Part shown: one piece after another, positions 47,099 through 59,461 of the stretch
Layout: each line of letters starts with the position of its first letter
How positions within the stretch are numbered: the stretch's first letter is position 1
Assembly (NCBI RefSeq): GCF_000208745.1
Contig: NC_030854.1
Location: 6,693,413 to 6,757,412 of the forward strand
Reading direction: 5' to 3'
Length of the DNA: 64,000 nt
Source: Theobroma cacao
Lineage: Eukaryota; Streptophyta; Magnoliopsida; Malvales; Malvaceae
Program-made: the position numbers and the translations under genes
Notes under the pieces: generated by a model
Database searches by the model: none
What the model was told of the DNA's origin: nothing
What the model saw: the letters and a program-made list of their open reading frames with translations, nothing else

Positions 47099-50000
47099 CT
47101 AGTCTTTGACAGAAGTCCTTAATATCTTCACATCATGAATGGGCCTGCATAAACAGGGAAAAACGGTTAAACATGAATTCATCTAAATGCTGAAGTCCAA
47201 CCTAGAGCAGCTTCTAATATAACAAACTTTAGTCATTAGTTGAGTGTATGAACTTTAGTGCATTCGAAAATAAGAATTGGACAAATGAGATTGCTAGCAT
47301 GCCCTGGCTAGGGGGGGCAATCCGTATTAATGTCTTGTTGCAATAAAAGAATAATAAGATATAGCTCAAACTATGATGACCCGTTCAGTTAATCGTATTG
47401 AAATGCTCAACCAAAACACATTCTTTATTAAACTGGTAAAATAACCCAGCTCTAGTAACCCTTTTATTAAATAAATCTTTTGAGGTTGACTTGACATGGA
47501 TATGATTATTTAACCTAGTTCATTTATTGAATAATTAGAAAATAAGTAATTTAACATAAAATGATTCAATTAAATAAGCAACCTTAACTTGATTGTTATA
47601 TTACCCTTGCACTCTTATTAATATCAGTTATTACTCATTCATTAGGTTTATTTTGTAATGCTTGAAATGGCTTTTTGACAATAAACTGCTATTACTAAAT
47701 TCAAGTAAATTTGCAACTTTGAACTAATGAACTACACAAAATCATGCCTTAAAAGTGGTTGATGAAATCCAAGTTATGCATTCCCTTTTCCAATAATTTG
47801 GAAACAAAATTTTGTGAAGTTCACTTTCAAAATGTAACATAACAGGGATAATAATTCCATTTGCCCTGAATTGAGGCAATAATTTTTTTTTGCTTTCTCA
47901 ACATAATAGTTCTTCTAATAATAAGATTGTCTAAACTCTTATCAAGATCTACTGTAAATTGTTTTTCCTCACAACATATAGCTGTATGCATGTTTCCTTC
48001 CATAAATATATTAACTTGCACCCAACTTTAACTAGTTTTATCTGTCAACTGGGAAATTGTGAGAAAGTATTACTCTATCTAGCCATTGCTGTCATTGAGG
48101 CAATAAATATAAGCAAAAATTATATATGAGCAAAGAACTTACCTGTCATTGCTGTCAGTTTGGACACTACCAAGCCTCTTGATAATTTCCATTCCCCTAC
48201 ATACCCTTCCAAATATTGTGTGTTTACCTGTAGACAGAATCGTCAGTCAAAGCATTACGCACAAGGAAACTCCATCAGATGATTAGCCCAATGAGTAAAA
48301 CTACCAGACATCAAATTGTCCGAATACAAAATCACACAGCATAAGGGAAAGAACTGAGCTTGCAGTTCTCATACCAAAACTCACTGATTTAAGTTTCTTG
48401 TGGGGAACGACCTAAAAGTTTATCAAAAGGAAAAAAGATGCAGAAAGGTAAATACCATTCAGCAGTGAAAATTGTTGTCATCATCTCAATTTATATAATT
48501 TTTTTGGTCTTCAAGGTCAAAGGGAGGGTTAGACAACTAATTGATCAAAAGCACATCAAAGAAAATTGAAAACCCCTGAAAATATCAATCAACTTCCACT
48601 GCCTTTGCTTTTCTTGACAAGCTCTAAAGATTTTAGTTTTATATATGATAAGCAGGATAATAACTCAGATATAGTTTAGGATGAGACTCTGCCCCAAATA
48701 GGTTGAATAATTGGTCTTGACACCAATCCAACCCAGTTCATTAACAATTCTCCACAGAAGTCTAACCATCACCTCAACAATTTCAAAACAATTTGAGATG
48801 CGAGTCTGCTCCCAATAGATTGGCCAATTTACCTAGCTACAAATTCCAACTTGATTCACAGACAAAATTATCTGTGTAATTGTGACCATCACCTTAAATC
48901 TTAAATAGCTTTTAACTTTCACCTTAATAAAACTTCTAAATTCTGAACAGTTGCAATTCTCTATACAGAGGTATCATGGAAACTACAAGTAAAAGCATTA
49001 GCAGAAAAAAAACAATACAGTTGGCAACAACATTTCAGGTTGGACGTCACACTATAATGTAGCTAATAAAAAAAGGATCTCAACATTGAAAAAGAAAAAG
49101 TACTAGCTAGGTCTTAGGAATCAACAGATTCCAACAATTTTCTCCAGAGGTTGACCACATAATTCTTATTGTAAATAAGAAGAATACCAAAATTCTTTTT
49201 TTTTTTTTTTGAAAGGCATAATTCTTATTGTAGCCACGAAGAATAACATCATTACCATCTAAAGATGGTGCTGGTGACAAAGTAATGAAGAACTGACTTC
49301 CATTTGTATTTGGACCGGCATTAGCCATGGATAAAATACCAGCTCCTGTATGCTTTAACTCAGACCTTATCTCATCATCAAACACAGGGCTGAAATCAAT
49401 GACAAAAACAAAAATCAGACAATCATCCACCAAAAACGAAGAAACTTAAAATCAGAAATAGAAATATAACTTCTTGCCACAATAAAACACCACCACAGCT
49501 GCCAACAATTAAAGCAACCAGATGCCAAAAAAATATAAAACCATGTTAATAAAACTTTTTACAATGTAACTTCGAGTGCCAAAAACGATAATAAAAACAT
49601 CAGCTTTGATCACATTAAATAAATAAAGAACAAAAAAAAATCACGGGAATTCTCCAATATCAATTACAAAAAAGTCCATAAACCAATTAAAGATTAAGCC
49701 CTTAGTTAATGACAACAAATTTATGAACTGTAACTCATGTGAAAGAAAAGAAAAAAAGAAGCATACCCATATATAGATTCTCCACCTTTGCCAGTCCCAG
49801 TTGGATCCCCACCCTGAACTATAAAATCCTACTTCATAATAACCGTACACAGCTTCAATAAACGAGTTACTCAAAAATCCAATGAAGAAAATTAAAAGAA
49901 CAAAAAAGAAAAAAGGAACCTTGATAATTCTATGGAATTTGACATTGTCATAATAACCTCTCCTGGAAAGTTCAATGAAGTTCCTACAAGTTCTTGGTGC

Positions 50001-50200
50001 ATGCTTGTAATATAGCTGAAAATCCCAGTACGAAACACACAAAAAAAATTAAAAACAGGTTTAAGCTACTGATTATATACCCAATATATACTGAAACAAG
50101 CTCAGTAAAAAAAAATGTTAGGTTTTACCTCAACAGTGAAGGAGCCCATGGAGGTTTCTAAAGTAACCTCCGGTGGACCTCCTTCTGAACTTGCCCACAT
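47099..50200 (-). CDS. CYP18-2: Cyclophilin, CYP18-2 type peptidyl-prolyl isomerase
   Basis: Coding exons in transcript order: 50200-50129, 50015-49920, 49828-49767, 49389-49256, 48227-48143, 47144-47099; phases agree, 164 aa. A single cyclophilin domain fills the protein and there is no targeting peptide. Arg53, Phe58, Gln61 ([13 protein letters not shown]), Met98, Gln109-Phe110-Phe111 and His124 match the isomerase/ligand pocket of human CypA. The CypA Trp121 position is Ser119, which predicts weak cyclosporin binding. The family (PPIL1 in animals) catalyses cis-trans isomerisation of Xaa-Pro bonds and associates with spliceosomal SKIP. Gene symbol is by similarity to Arabidopsis CYP18-2 (from memory). 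At the exon 3/4 junction the residues GPVF replace the usual G-(S/K)-KF, which may be real or a slightly misplaced splice. Confidence 0.93.
48679..48894. repeat. About 100 bp diverged tandem duplication in cyclophilin intron 4
   Basis: Two units (about 48,679-48,775 and 48,797-48,894) share 'gagtctgc-ccaata', 'aattcac' and 'gaccatcacct' blocks in order. It is non-coding and lies in the 1 kb intron before exon 5. Confidence 0.5.
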
Positions 50201-50565
50201 CTTTCAAAGAGAAAGAAAAAAGAAAGGGTTTTTGTTCGGACAAGGAATTCAGTGGCTTATTTGGCTGTTACGATCCAACAAGGGAAGTTGGATCTTGAAA
50301 AAGAGAAGAAGAGAGAGCAGAGAAGAGACAACGATTTCGAAGGGGTATATATAGTAAGATTACTTGGGCCTGGTCCAGATGGTTTTCAGGATAGACTTTA
50401 GTTCTTTAAGGGTAAACCCGGCCCTAAAGCTTCATGTTCCAAAAAAATGCAAATGTTTTTTAACTTTCAGGTGCCGAAGATCCTCCACTTTCTTTTCCTG
50501 GTTCTTTGAAAAGAACAAAGGTCTTCTTCAATTACGAAGTGACTGGATCATTTCAGAGGCGGTTA
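50201..50565. promoter_or_regulatory. Divergent promoter between cyclophilin and ELM1-type gene
   Basis: The two start codons are 365 bp apart, head to head. A symmetric TATATATAG stretch is at about 50,346-50,354 and a TGGGCC motif (site II element, TCP-type) at 50,365-50,370. Site II motifs are frequent in promoters of housekeeping and mitochondria-related plant genes. The transcription starts are not determined. Confidence 0.65.
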
Positions 50566-53500
50566 ATGAGACCCAACAGGCTTCCTGAACAGCCCGTAGG
50601 GAGGAGGAGCAGGGCGGAGGTGTTCGAAGGTGTGATTAATGGGGCGATAAAACGGGTTGTTGTGATTGGAAACGGCTTCTCGGGAGCTGAGAGTCAATGC
50701 ATCGGCTTGGTTCGGGCTTTAGGCCTCTCGGGTTGTCATTCCTTATACGTAAGCTTCTTTTTGTAGCTCTTTTTCAAAGTTCAGTTTTTCTTTTTCCTTG
50801 TTTCTTTAACGTGTCCCGAGATTCAAATTTATGTTAAAATAGAGCTAAATAAAAAATTGGTTTATTTAATACTGTTATGCAGCGTGTTACAAGGCCAAGA
50901 GGAGGGATTAATGAGTGGCTTCATTGGCTTCCTGTTTCTCTTCATAAAAAGGTGAATTATATTATAAGGCAAATTTATTCACGATTTCAAATGGAAGCTA
51001 AAGGGAATGAAGTGGTGCCTTTTTCAGTTCAAAAAACAGGTAACTTTGCTTTGTGCTCTCTAACTAGATGTTTTCATATTATAGCACTAAACATAGCACC
51101 CTTTTTGGCTGAAAAGTCGTTGGTTTGGTTAATTTGTTTAACCCAAACAAATAAAATTCATATGAGAATGGCTGTACTGTAGGCTTATCCAATGTTCTAG
51201 AAGCTGATGCCAAGCAGATTGCAATGATGGCTTGTGATACATTTGACAAGTATATTCTTCTAACTTGGAACTAGATGGTTTAGTTTTCTCTTATTATAGG
51301 TGTTTCCTCAATTTTTTTACGTTTAGATGCATTTTCTATGTTTTTCGTTTAGATATATGTACTCACGTAGTACTTATGGCTCGTTTAGCCTCATTTCTTC
51401 TCTTCTGACTAAATTATGTCATATTTCTTTTTTACCCTTTTAGGGATGGTCCTCTGCTGGTGGTCGCATCTGGTCGGGATACAATTCCTGTTGCGAGCTC
51501 CATTAAACGGTTAGCTCCAGAAAATGTTTTTGTTGTTCAGGTTAAACTTTTTTCTCATTTCTTTTGTTTGTTTATATTTGAGTGTGATATTTTATTGGAG
51601 TTTCCAAAATTTTGATAGACAAGGTATTTTGTATGTCTCCTGTGAAATTATTTAACTGTCTTACATGATTAATTTCATAGTTGGTTAAAAGGTGGTCAGA
51701 AGATTCAATCTTTTTATACTTCTTTTCTGGATGTATATCGACTTTCATATTTCTCATAAGAAAAACTCCTAGAAAAGTGGCTTGAAGTCATCAGCAAGTA
51801 CTTTTATATTTTAGTCAAGAGTTACAGCTCTTGTTTATTCATTATGGTGGTATGATTTTTTACATTTCCGGCCTTTCTCTTGTCCACCTTTATTATACGA
51901 TCATGAGTGTGTTAACTTTTTCTCTTTCAAATGCAAATATTGCAATGTATGGTTCTAATAGTTTCTTTTCTTTGATTACATTTTTCAGATACAACATCCA
52001 CGGTCACAGCTGAATAGGTTTGATTTAGTTATTACTCCACGTCATGATTATTATCCATTGACTCCTCATGCACAGAAACAAATTCCTTGGTTTCTCCGGA
52101 GGTGGATAACTCCTCGTGAACCTCCTGATAGATGTGTGGTACGTATTTCAGTTGTAAAGTACTCACTCTGGAGGGTTCTTGATGTAGGAAAATCTTTGGT
52201 GGCTATTATATTTTAGCTGCTCTTGTTGTTGGTTATGTGTTGGTATCTAACTCATGGCAAAGGTTTTCTGAATATCAGGTTCTAACTGTGGGAGCTCTTC
52301 ATCAGGCTGATTCTCCTGCACTCAGAAGTGCTGCTTCTGTCTGGCATTATGAACTGTCATCACTTCCAAAGCCCTTGCTTGTTGTCAACATTGGAGGGCC
52401 AACAAGTAATATTCTGTGCATCATGGAGTTTGTTATCAATTGCTATTTATCATCTTTCTAAGGATCTATTTGTTGGATTTTGCAGTCTTTTATACTTTAG
52501 TTGATACTTAGTGATTTTTTTTAAGTCGACTGTAGTTTAAAGCATATTAATATATTCTTTTTTTTTCTTTTGGTTCATTATTAATGTATCCTTTGAATAT
52601 GTTGGAATTTGTCAGACTCTATTGCACCTAATAGAACGTGATGCTGGCAGATGTTCATGAAAAGATAATTGACTTTGTGCATTTGACCAACTTGGTTGGA
52701 CAGAGAATATGAGGCATTACTTGTCGATAACCTAAAAAGACTGGTTATTTTTCATTCCACTTACTATCCTGAACTTTGGAAGTTTCCACAAACATTTAGG
52801 TTTTTTCACTAATTTAAGAACTTGCTACAATATAGGTTTGGTGATTGCTCTGTCTATTGAGACCATATAGCCTAGAGATTTTAGGTGATAAGGGAACTAG
52901 AAATAATCCTCAGTGATATTTCACTGTGTGTAAAGTTGGTAGTGCATGTATACTTGGGGGGTGGTATTGCTGCAATCAAAACTTAAACAATGCTGTTATA
53001 TGGAAAGAGTATTTTTTTAGTACTCTCTCAACTTTCACAAGCACAAAAGGAAATGTTGGGTTTGTCTCGTTCACTGTGGGATGATTATGGCTTATGTCAA
53101 GTTGCTTCAATTCTATTAGGCATTAACTATACCTCTTTCTACCAAAAAATAAAAAATAAAAAAGGCATTAGCTATACTCTTCTATGACTTTTCTTCCTGA
53201 AAGGAAAGTATTTCTATTGTCATTGTTGAACTGTGTTTTAAATTGTCATATTTGTCATTTTTTACAATGATATGGGCAGAAGAATCTTGATCCACGAACT
53301 TGGTCAAATTTCCAGTCATAAACACCCGAATTTCTTTTAGTTATAATGTGATTGTGTCATTGGGCTGTTATTACTTTATAAGCAAATTTTTAATTGCTAT
53401 TGGTATACAAAAATGAATGCATGATATCTTAGTCAAAAATGTCTACCATTCGACCTTTTAAACCTTATGTGCTAGTCTTACTACATATGCTAAATCAAAA

Positions 53501-54488
53501 GCTTTATGCAGGGAGCTGCCAGTATGGTGTGGATCTTGCAAAGCAGTTAACAGCTATGCTGCAAAATGTCCTTTGGAGTTGTGGCAGCCTTAGAATATCT
53601 TTCTCTAGAAGGACTCCTGAGAAGGTAAAACTTGAATGTTTTTATTGCTATATTTCTCAATTAGAACTCGTATGTTGGTTTTCTGATGAGTACTCAGGTT
53701 TTTCTTGGTGCCTGTACTGATAGGTATCAAAAATCTTATTGAAAGAGCTTAGTGCTAATCCAAAGGTTTACATCTGGGTTGGTGAAGGTACACAGTTTCC
53801 AGTCTTCGAGTGATTGTTTTTCCAACTTTTACAGTAACTAAGTTTATTCCCCGTGGATTGATATTATGTTCTTCAGGTCCTAACCCACATATGGGACATC
53901 TAGCTTGGGCCGATGCTTTTGTTATCACAGCTGACTCAGTAAGCATGTTGAGTGAGGCTTGCACTACTGGGTAGGTCTGGACTACCATAACCAACCTCGT
54001 ATTATTAACTTTTTATATCATTCTTTTGAATCTAGGCATGCCTTGCCTTAAGTAAGTTTTCACTGTGCTTCAGAAAACCAGTCTATGTTGTAGGAGCTGA
54101 GAGATGCACATGGAAGTTTGCAGACTTCCAAAAGTCTCTGCAGGAACGAGGAGTGGTTCGCCCTTTCACTGGCAAAGAGGATGTAAGTTATCTGATGCAT
54201 GTAATTTTTCTTCCTTGCTGATTTATTAAGGAAAGCCACCGCAATTTTTTTTTCTTGCAAGTGTAATTACCACTCCCTTCTTTACAGAACACAACAGGAG
54301 TAAAATTTTGAATGCAACAAGGATTATGTGAAATAACAATGACAAACATGTAATATTGCATGGCTTCTGATGTTTTGGTTTTACAGATTTCTGAGAGCTG
54401 GGGGTATCCTCCATTAAATGACACTGCAGAGGCTGCTAGCCAGGTGATCAAAGCACTTGCTGAGCGTGGATGGACAATTCATAGATAA
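50566..54488 (+). CDS. ELM1: ELM1-type mitochondrial fission protein
   Basis: Coding exons: 50566-50748, 50883-51039, 51183-51249, 51444-51540, 51989-52138, 52279-52405, 53512-53624, 53724-53787, 53877-53970, 54074-54182, 54387-54488; phases agree, 420 aa (Arabidopsis ELM1 is about 427). The ELM1 family (Mito_fiss_Elm1) features are VVIGNGFSGAESQCIGLVRALG near the N-terminus, GRDTIPVASSIKRLAPENVFV, VITPRHDYYPLT, LVVNIGGPT, YIWVGEGPNPHMGHLAWADAF, ITADSVSMLSEACTTGKPVYV, and ESWGYPPLNDTAEAA near the end. In Arabidopsis ELM1 sits on the outside of mitochondria and recruits dynamin-related DRP3 proteins for division. The start ATG (50,566) was chosen because MRPNRLPEQ resembles the family N-terminus. 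No transmembrane segment is obvious. Paralogues exist, so the exact orthologue is unproven. Confidence 0.93.
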
Positions 54489-55879
54489 TCAGCTTGTACC
54501 ATTTGATTATTAGGCAAGCATTTGCAATTGCTTCGTTCTGTGATCAGAGTTTCATCCAGTTTTTACCAATAGAGTGATTGGCTTTTACACAAATGTCCAA
54601 TGGCCCACACATGATAAAAGTTGTCTTTTTTTTTTTCACAATCAATTTTGTCACACCTTGTTTGTTGTCCAACACCACTACAATTTTGAGCAGAAGAGCC
54701 TGTTATGTTAGCTAAAAAGCAGACATGAATTCTACCGTATTCATCATGTTTTGGTCCAAATTCTAATCAACGAAAGAATCACAGTTTTATATTGCTCCAG
54801 CTCCTCTGTGAAATATATAGATTAAGAACTATAGAGTAGATGCATCATTAAACTTAGCTTCCCCTCTCCCCATGTTCAGTACACATGTACGCAATGAGAT
54901 TAAGATCCTGTTTATGGAGCACTTAAGAATTCAGTGTCCATCGAAAACAGGTTGACTGAGATTTGTTATTAGTTGGCTTGGCTGAAATTCAAGTTATTCC
55001 AAGATGGACATTCAAGGGAAGTTGTTAACACAATTGATCTTACATATAGTTCTCCCTCTTGGTATTGCTGAGTGAATTGGGAATCAAACATAATGGTACA
55101 TGACATCAATGGAATGCAAGCTTGCAGACAACCTTGAAGAATGTATCAAAGGTGTATTTTCTATGACAACATGCCATACCCCTTGTGTGAAGTAGATGAG
55201 AAAGATCATTTTTATATCGTTGGGGTGTAGGCAACAATCCATCTTGGTATTGTTGGATTAGGAAGGTCAGGTGGGTTTTAGTTGACTGATTCAGAGAGTA
55301 ACACACTTTTGTGAGTTGGTATTTTGTCACAGTTGTGTTTGACTTAATAACAAATTCCTACTCCATCTTTATTCTGTCTTATCAAGTCAAAGCTATAGTT
55401 GCAAATGACCAGAAAAACTTCCTTTGAATTGGAACCTCAGCTCATGTAAATTGACTTTAAAATTTTCTTCTCTGATCATACTCTTATATGAAAAGAAAAA
55501 ATCAATGAAATTTCATGCTTGCATATGTACATTGGCGTTGTGACTTTATAACAAATAAATAGATGGAACAAGATTGGTGGGGAAAATACTTAAATTTCAT
55601 ACTTCATTTCATCTAATTCATAACAATAACTCGAGAAATATTGATCCAAATTGTTTGGCTGAGTTGACCAGCGTCCATTAATGGATGCCTTGCATGCCTA
55701 TCCACTGAGATTTCTCTACCAACTTCAATGCTATATTTTAAATAGTTGTAGTAATATGAAGAAATTAGGCAGAGAATTACCCTACTCCAATAGCAACGTA
55801 ACGTTTTCCTTTTCTGTCAGCAATAATTTATTGATACATGCTTTCCTAACCAACTATTCTTTCTCTTTTGAACCCCCTC
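54489..55879. other. Intergenic region between ELM1-type and CASP genes
   Basis: About 1.4 kb holding the 3'UTR of the ELM1-type gene and the promoter region of the CASP gene. No additional gene or repeat is recognised; an open stretch at 55,681-55,983 overlaps the CASP leader and is not supported. Confidence 0.45.
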
Positions 55880-55887
55880 TATATAAA
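55880..55887 (+). promoter_or_regulatory. TATA box of CASP gene
   Basis: TATATAAA follows a CCCCCTC run, 137 bases before the CASP start codon, consistent with a leader of about 100 bases. It is a clear TATA box for a tissue-specific gene. Confidence 0.75.
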
Positions 55888-56023
55888 CTTCATCCACTTA
55901 GCCATTTTCATCACAGCAAGCTTCAACTTGTCTTCTCTCAGCTTCAGCTAGCTAAGCTCTCCACTACTCTTAACAGCTCTTAATTCCCCTCTTCTCTCTC
56001 CCAAAACAAGAAGGAAAAAGAAA

Positions 56024-56818
56024 ATGAAGAGCGGTGATCACGCAGCCATTGATGTCCCAGAGTCCAGCGCAGTTGCAAAAGGTAAAGCACCTCTAATTGC
56101 TACTCCCAGGGAGCAAAAGAGCGGATTCAAGAAGGGATTGGGAATTTTCGACTTCCTTTTGAGACTAGGAGCCATAATTGCAGCTCTTGCTGCTGCTGCC
56201 ACCATGGGAACCAGTGATGAGACGCTCCCTTTCTTCACTCAATTCTTCCAGTTCGAAGCTAGCTATGATGATCTGCCCACATTTATGTACGTTAGCACAT
56301 CATTTATCTTTTTTTTTTTTTTTCTGTAGATTATATGGGAATTAACATATAGTTGGTGGCAAACTGAGACATAAATATTGATTTGTTTGCAGGTTTTTTG
56401 TCATCGCAATGGCACTAATTGGCGGCTATCTCGTCCTTTCCCTCCCTTTCTCCATAGTCACCATCGTCCGCCCTCATGCAGTTGCACCAAGACTCCTCCT
56501 ATTCATTTTGGACATCGTAAGCATACTGCAATAAATATGATAGACTGACCTCAGTGACATGTTTATTTCTTAATACGTAGTAACATGAAAAACTAATCGC
56601 AGGTGGCATTAACTCTGACCACGGCCGCCGGGGCCGCCGCAGCTGCCATAGTGTACTTGGCTCACAATGGGAATCCTAACACAAACTGGCTAGCCATCTG
56701 CCAACAATTTGGAGACTTTTGCCAGGAAGTGAGCGGAGCTGTGGTGGCGTCTTTCGTGACTGTTGTGGTCTTGATGTCGTTGGTTCTACTGTCTGGTGTT
56801 GCTCTGAAAAAGCACTAA
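56024..56818 (+). CDS. CASP: Casparian strip membrane domain protein (CASP)
   Basis: Exons 56024-56286, 56393-56516 and 56603-56818; phases agree, 200 aa. Four transmembrane helices are visible (about residues 44-64, 89-113, 120-148, 176-197) with a cytosolic N-terminus. Arg47 in the first helix and Asp128 in the third are the conserved charged pair of the CASP/MARVEL-like family. The first extracellular loop has [12 protein letters not shown], then YDDLP, the signature of true Casparian-strip CASPs rather than CASP-like proteins; the second loop has two cysteines ([10 protein letters not shown]). In Arabidopsis CASPs form a membrane platform in endodermal cells that directs lignin deposition by peroxidase and NADPH oxidase. 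The leader has a good TATA box. The CASP number (1-5) cannot be assigned from sequence alone. Confidence 0.95.
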
Positions 56819-57936
56819 AACAGATTGCTGAAGAGAGCATGAGCGCATGACATTTGTTACGACTTGATAATTATGTGCTTTAATTTCCTATGTTTCTTTT
56901 TTTTTTTAAAGTGTGTTTATAATTGTTAAAATTATCACTGTTTCGCTGTCTGAGGACAATTAAGATGCCGTTTAATTCTGTTGTACTCGAGCAAATTGCA
57001 AATTAATGGAAAATATTAAACGTGTTTGGTGTCCAACAAATCTATCTCTTCCTTTATTTCTTATAAATTTTTATGAGGAGAAACTTATTTAGATTGATAA
57101 TTTATTTATACATTCTATTATATCTTTTCATATGATTTATATTTAGTTAATTCAACCTCGAGTTTCATGCTTTATTATATTATAAATGACAAATTTTAAA
57201 TTAATTGAAAATATTTAACCATTTATTTTATATAATAAAATTTCAATCGTTAAATATATATTAAAAAATATAATATTCGTGATTGATATGAGAAAGATAT
57301 TAAATTAATTTAAAACTTTACGTATATAACAATCAATGACGAAATCAAGATTTCCCGTTTGAGAAGATTGTAGCATCCCATCTCTCGATATGTTAGTTTA
57401 ATAAAAATATTTTACCAATAAAAATTAATTATGGCTATTATCAATAAGAAACGTCAAGGGAAAATAGAGTAGTTGACATAAAACGAAAATAATAATTTTA
57501 TAATAAAATATTGAAATAGGAAAAAGGACTTGGTAGAATCCGCCCATCAATAATCAAGTGATCTGCCCACTTTTCATCCAAATTTAAACCGGAGCACCCT
57601 TGCTATGTTCCAAGGTATTCTAAGCTTCCAAACAAATCAAGAGAGTTAGAGAATTTTTGCAAGGAGTCAAGCTTAGAACAGAAGGGAGAAAAGTACATAA
57701 AAAGGTGCTTGGCAACTTGGGAAGTTCCGTCCACTCTTTGTAAATTGGAGGCGTTCGACTAACAGCCTTCAAGCTACCTGAAACCAAATATAAAACCCTC
57801 CCCAAGAATCTTTGCTTCTTTCATCATTCAAGCAAGAGTTCAGAAGCCATTGACATCCAAATAAATTTGTTAATTCCCTTCAAAACACAAGCTACCCGAA
57901 GGCCTCCAAAAGTCCACTTCAAAGATTGATTCAATG
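56819..57936. other. AT-rich region between CASP gene and solo LTR
   Basis: No gene is seen. It holds the CASP 3'UTR, then AT-rich DNA. From about 57,540 the sequence changes to less AT-rich DNA that may be the left half of an LTR-like repeat continuing at 59,462. Confidence 0.4.
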
Positions 57937-57941
57937 GTACC

Positions 57942-59456
57942 TGTTATACAATTTTCTACTCACGCAAGTACACATATCGCAAAGATAATATAGAGATGAG
58001 TAGAGTGTCGATTCCACATAGAATTGAATTAATTCTTATTGTTAACTGCTAAAATTAACACTCCTTAATTTTATCTAAACAATTAAAATTAAAAAAGAAA
58101 ATTTAAATTAATAAACTAATAATTAAAATTATTAGTTCAGTAAATTTTACTTCTAGTGATTAACAAACTTAAGATTATGATATCCCTCAATACTTTATCT
58201 GAATATTATCTCTCTCTCTTAACTTAGTTTAATGGATTAAGTTGCTAACCTAAAGTTCTAAATTATTTATAAGTTTCTGCCGAGTTTCTTATAAAAATAC
58301 CTATCCCAATTAATTTACTATATATCTATGCAAATTATAATGAAGAAAGATTTATTAAGTTTATGCTCTAATTTTAGCTATGTATTATAGGTGTATATCT
58401 ATCCTACATGCAAATCAAATTACCTAATCAACTAAGTGTATTCGATCATACGCTATTCTATTTTATGTCTACCTAAATTTCCTTTGTCAAGGTTTGACCT
58501 AGGTTTCTAATTCAATCTAATTGGTGGCCAATCAACTAGAAGCATTAAGAACATAATAAAATAAACAACTTAAATCTATCAAACATAAGTAAAAGAGAGA
58601 TAAATAATTCAAACTACATATTAAGTTCAACAATAATCTTAGATTAATAATTTAGTTCCCCATCAAGTCACACATCATCATTGAATAAAATTTAAACATT
58701 CAAATCAAACTAAGAAAAATAAAATAAAAAAAAGATAGAAAAACCAAAGGATTGTATTCTTGATCTCCAAATCTCCTTGAATTCTTCAAATTCTTCTTAG
58801 CTTCAATGACTCTGTGGCTTGACTCTCAATTGTTAATTTGATGTTTCGTTCTTTTTTCTTTTCTTTTCTCTTCTGAAAGATTGTTTTTATAGGCTTTGAA
58901 ATTAGACCAAGTTGGGTGGAGAAAGAAGTCAATTTCAGTTGGAATTTTCTCACTAGACTATATGAGTCGCAACCTTACCCAATTAATTAACAGAAATCGT
59001 AATTGCTCTAGGATTGCTACAGTGTATCAAATTTTACAATATTTTTAACCATTTTCCAAGCCGAATTAGGCAAAGTGATAAACATAAAAGTTGTAGCTTT
59101 TTCTCTTATCTTTCTAATGGTTTAAGAATCACTTCATTTGGAGCTCTGTAAAGAAAGTTATGGCTAAAATATGGAAATATATGTAGTGAAAGTTTGCATC
59201 TTGAAATTGCTCTCCTTCTTTTACTAAAATTCTTCTTTCAAACATTTACAAAAGTACAAATAAATCAATAACAATCTATCTTAACCACATTAACACAAAA
59301 TTAAGCATAAAATTAACCATAATTAGATTGATTCACCTAAAATAACTAATTTAAAATAATTAAATAAAATCTACTAATTTCTATGCATTACTACAAGAAC
59401 TAAGCTAAATTACTATTAAAATTAAGTTCAAATAACTTTATATCATAGAGTTATCA
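57942..59456 (-). mobile_element. Solo LTR of the Athila-like family, reverse orientation, TSD GTACC
   Basis: This 1,515 bp LTR is flanked by GTACC (57,937-57,941 and 59,457-59,461). On the minus strand it starts TGATAACTCTATGA and ends TATAACA. It aligns along its length, inverted, with 30,762-32,303. It inserted into the LTR-like DNA on both sides. Confidence 0.88.
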
Positions 59457-59461
59457 GTACC

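Noticed and set aside
55681..55983. 100-codon gene before CASP
   Set aside because: Overlaps the CASP TATA box and leader; no domain.
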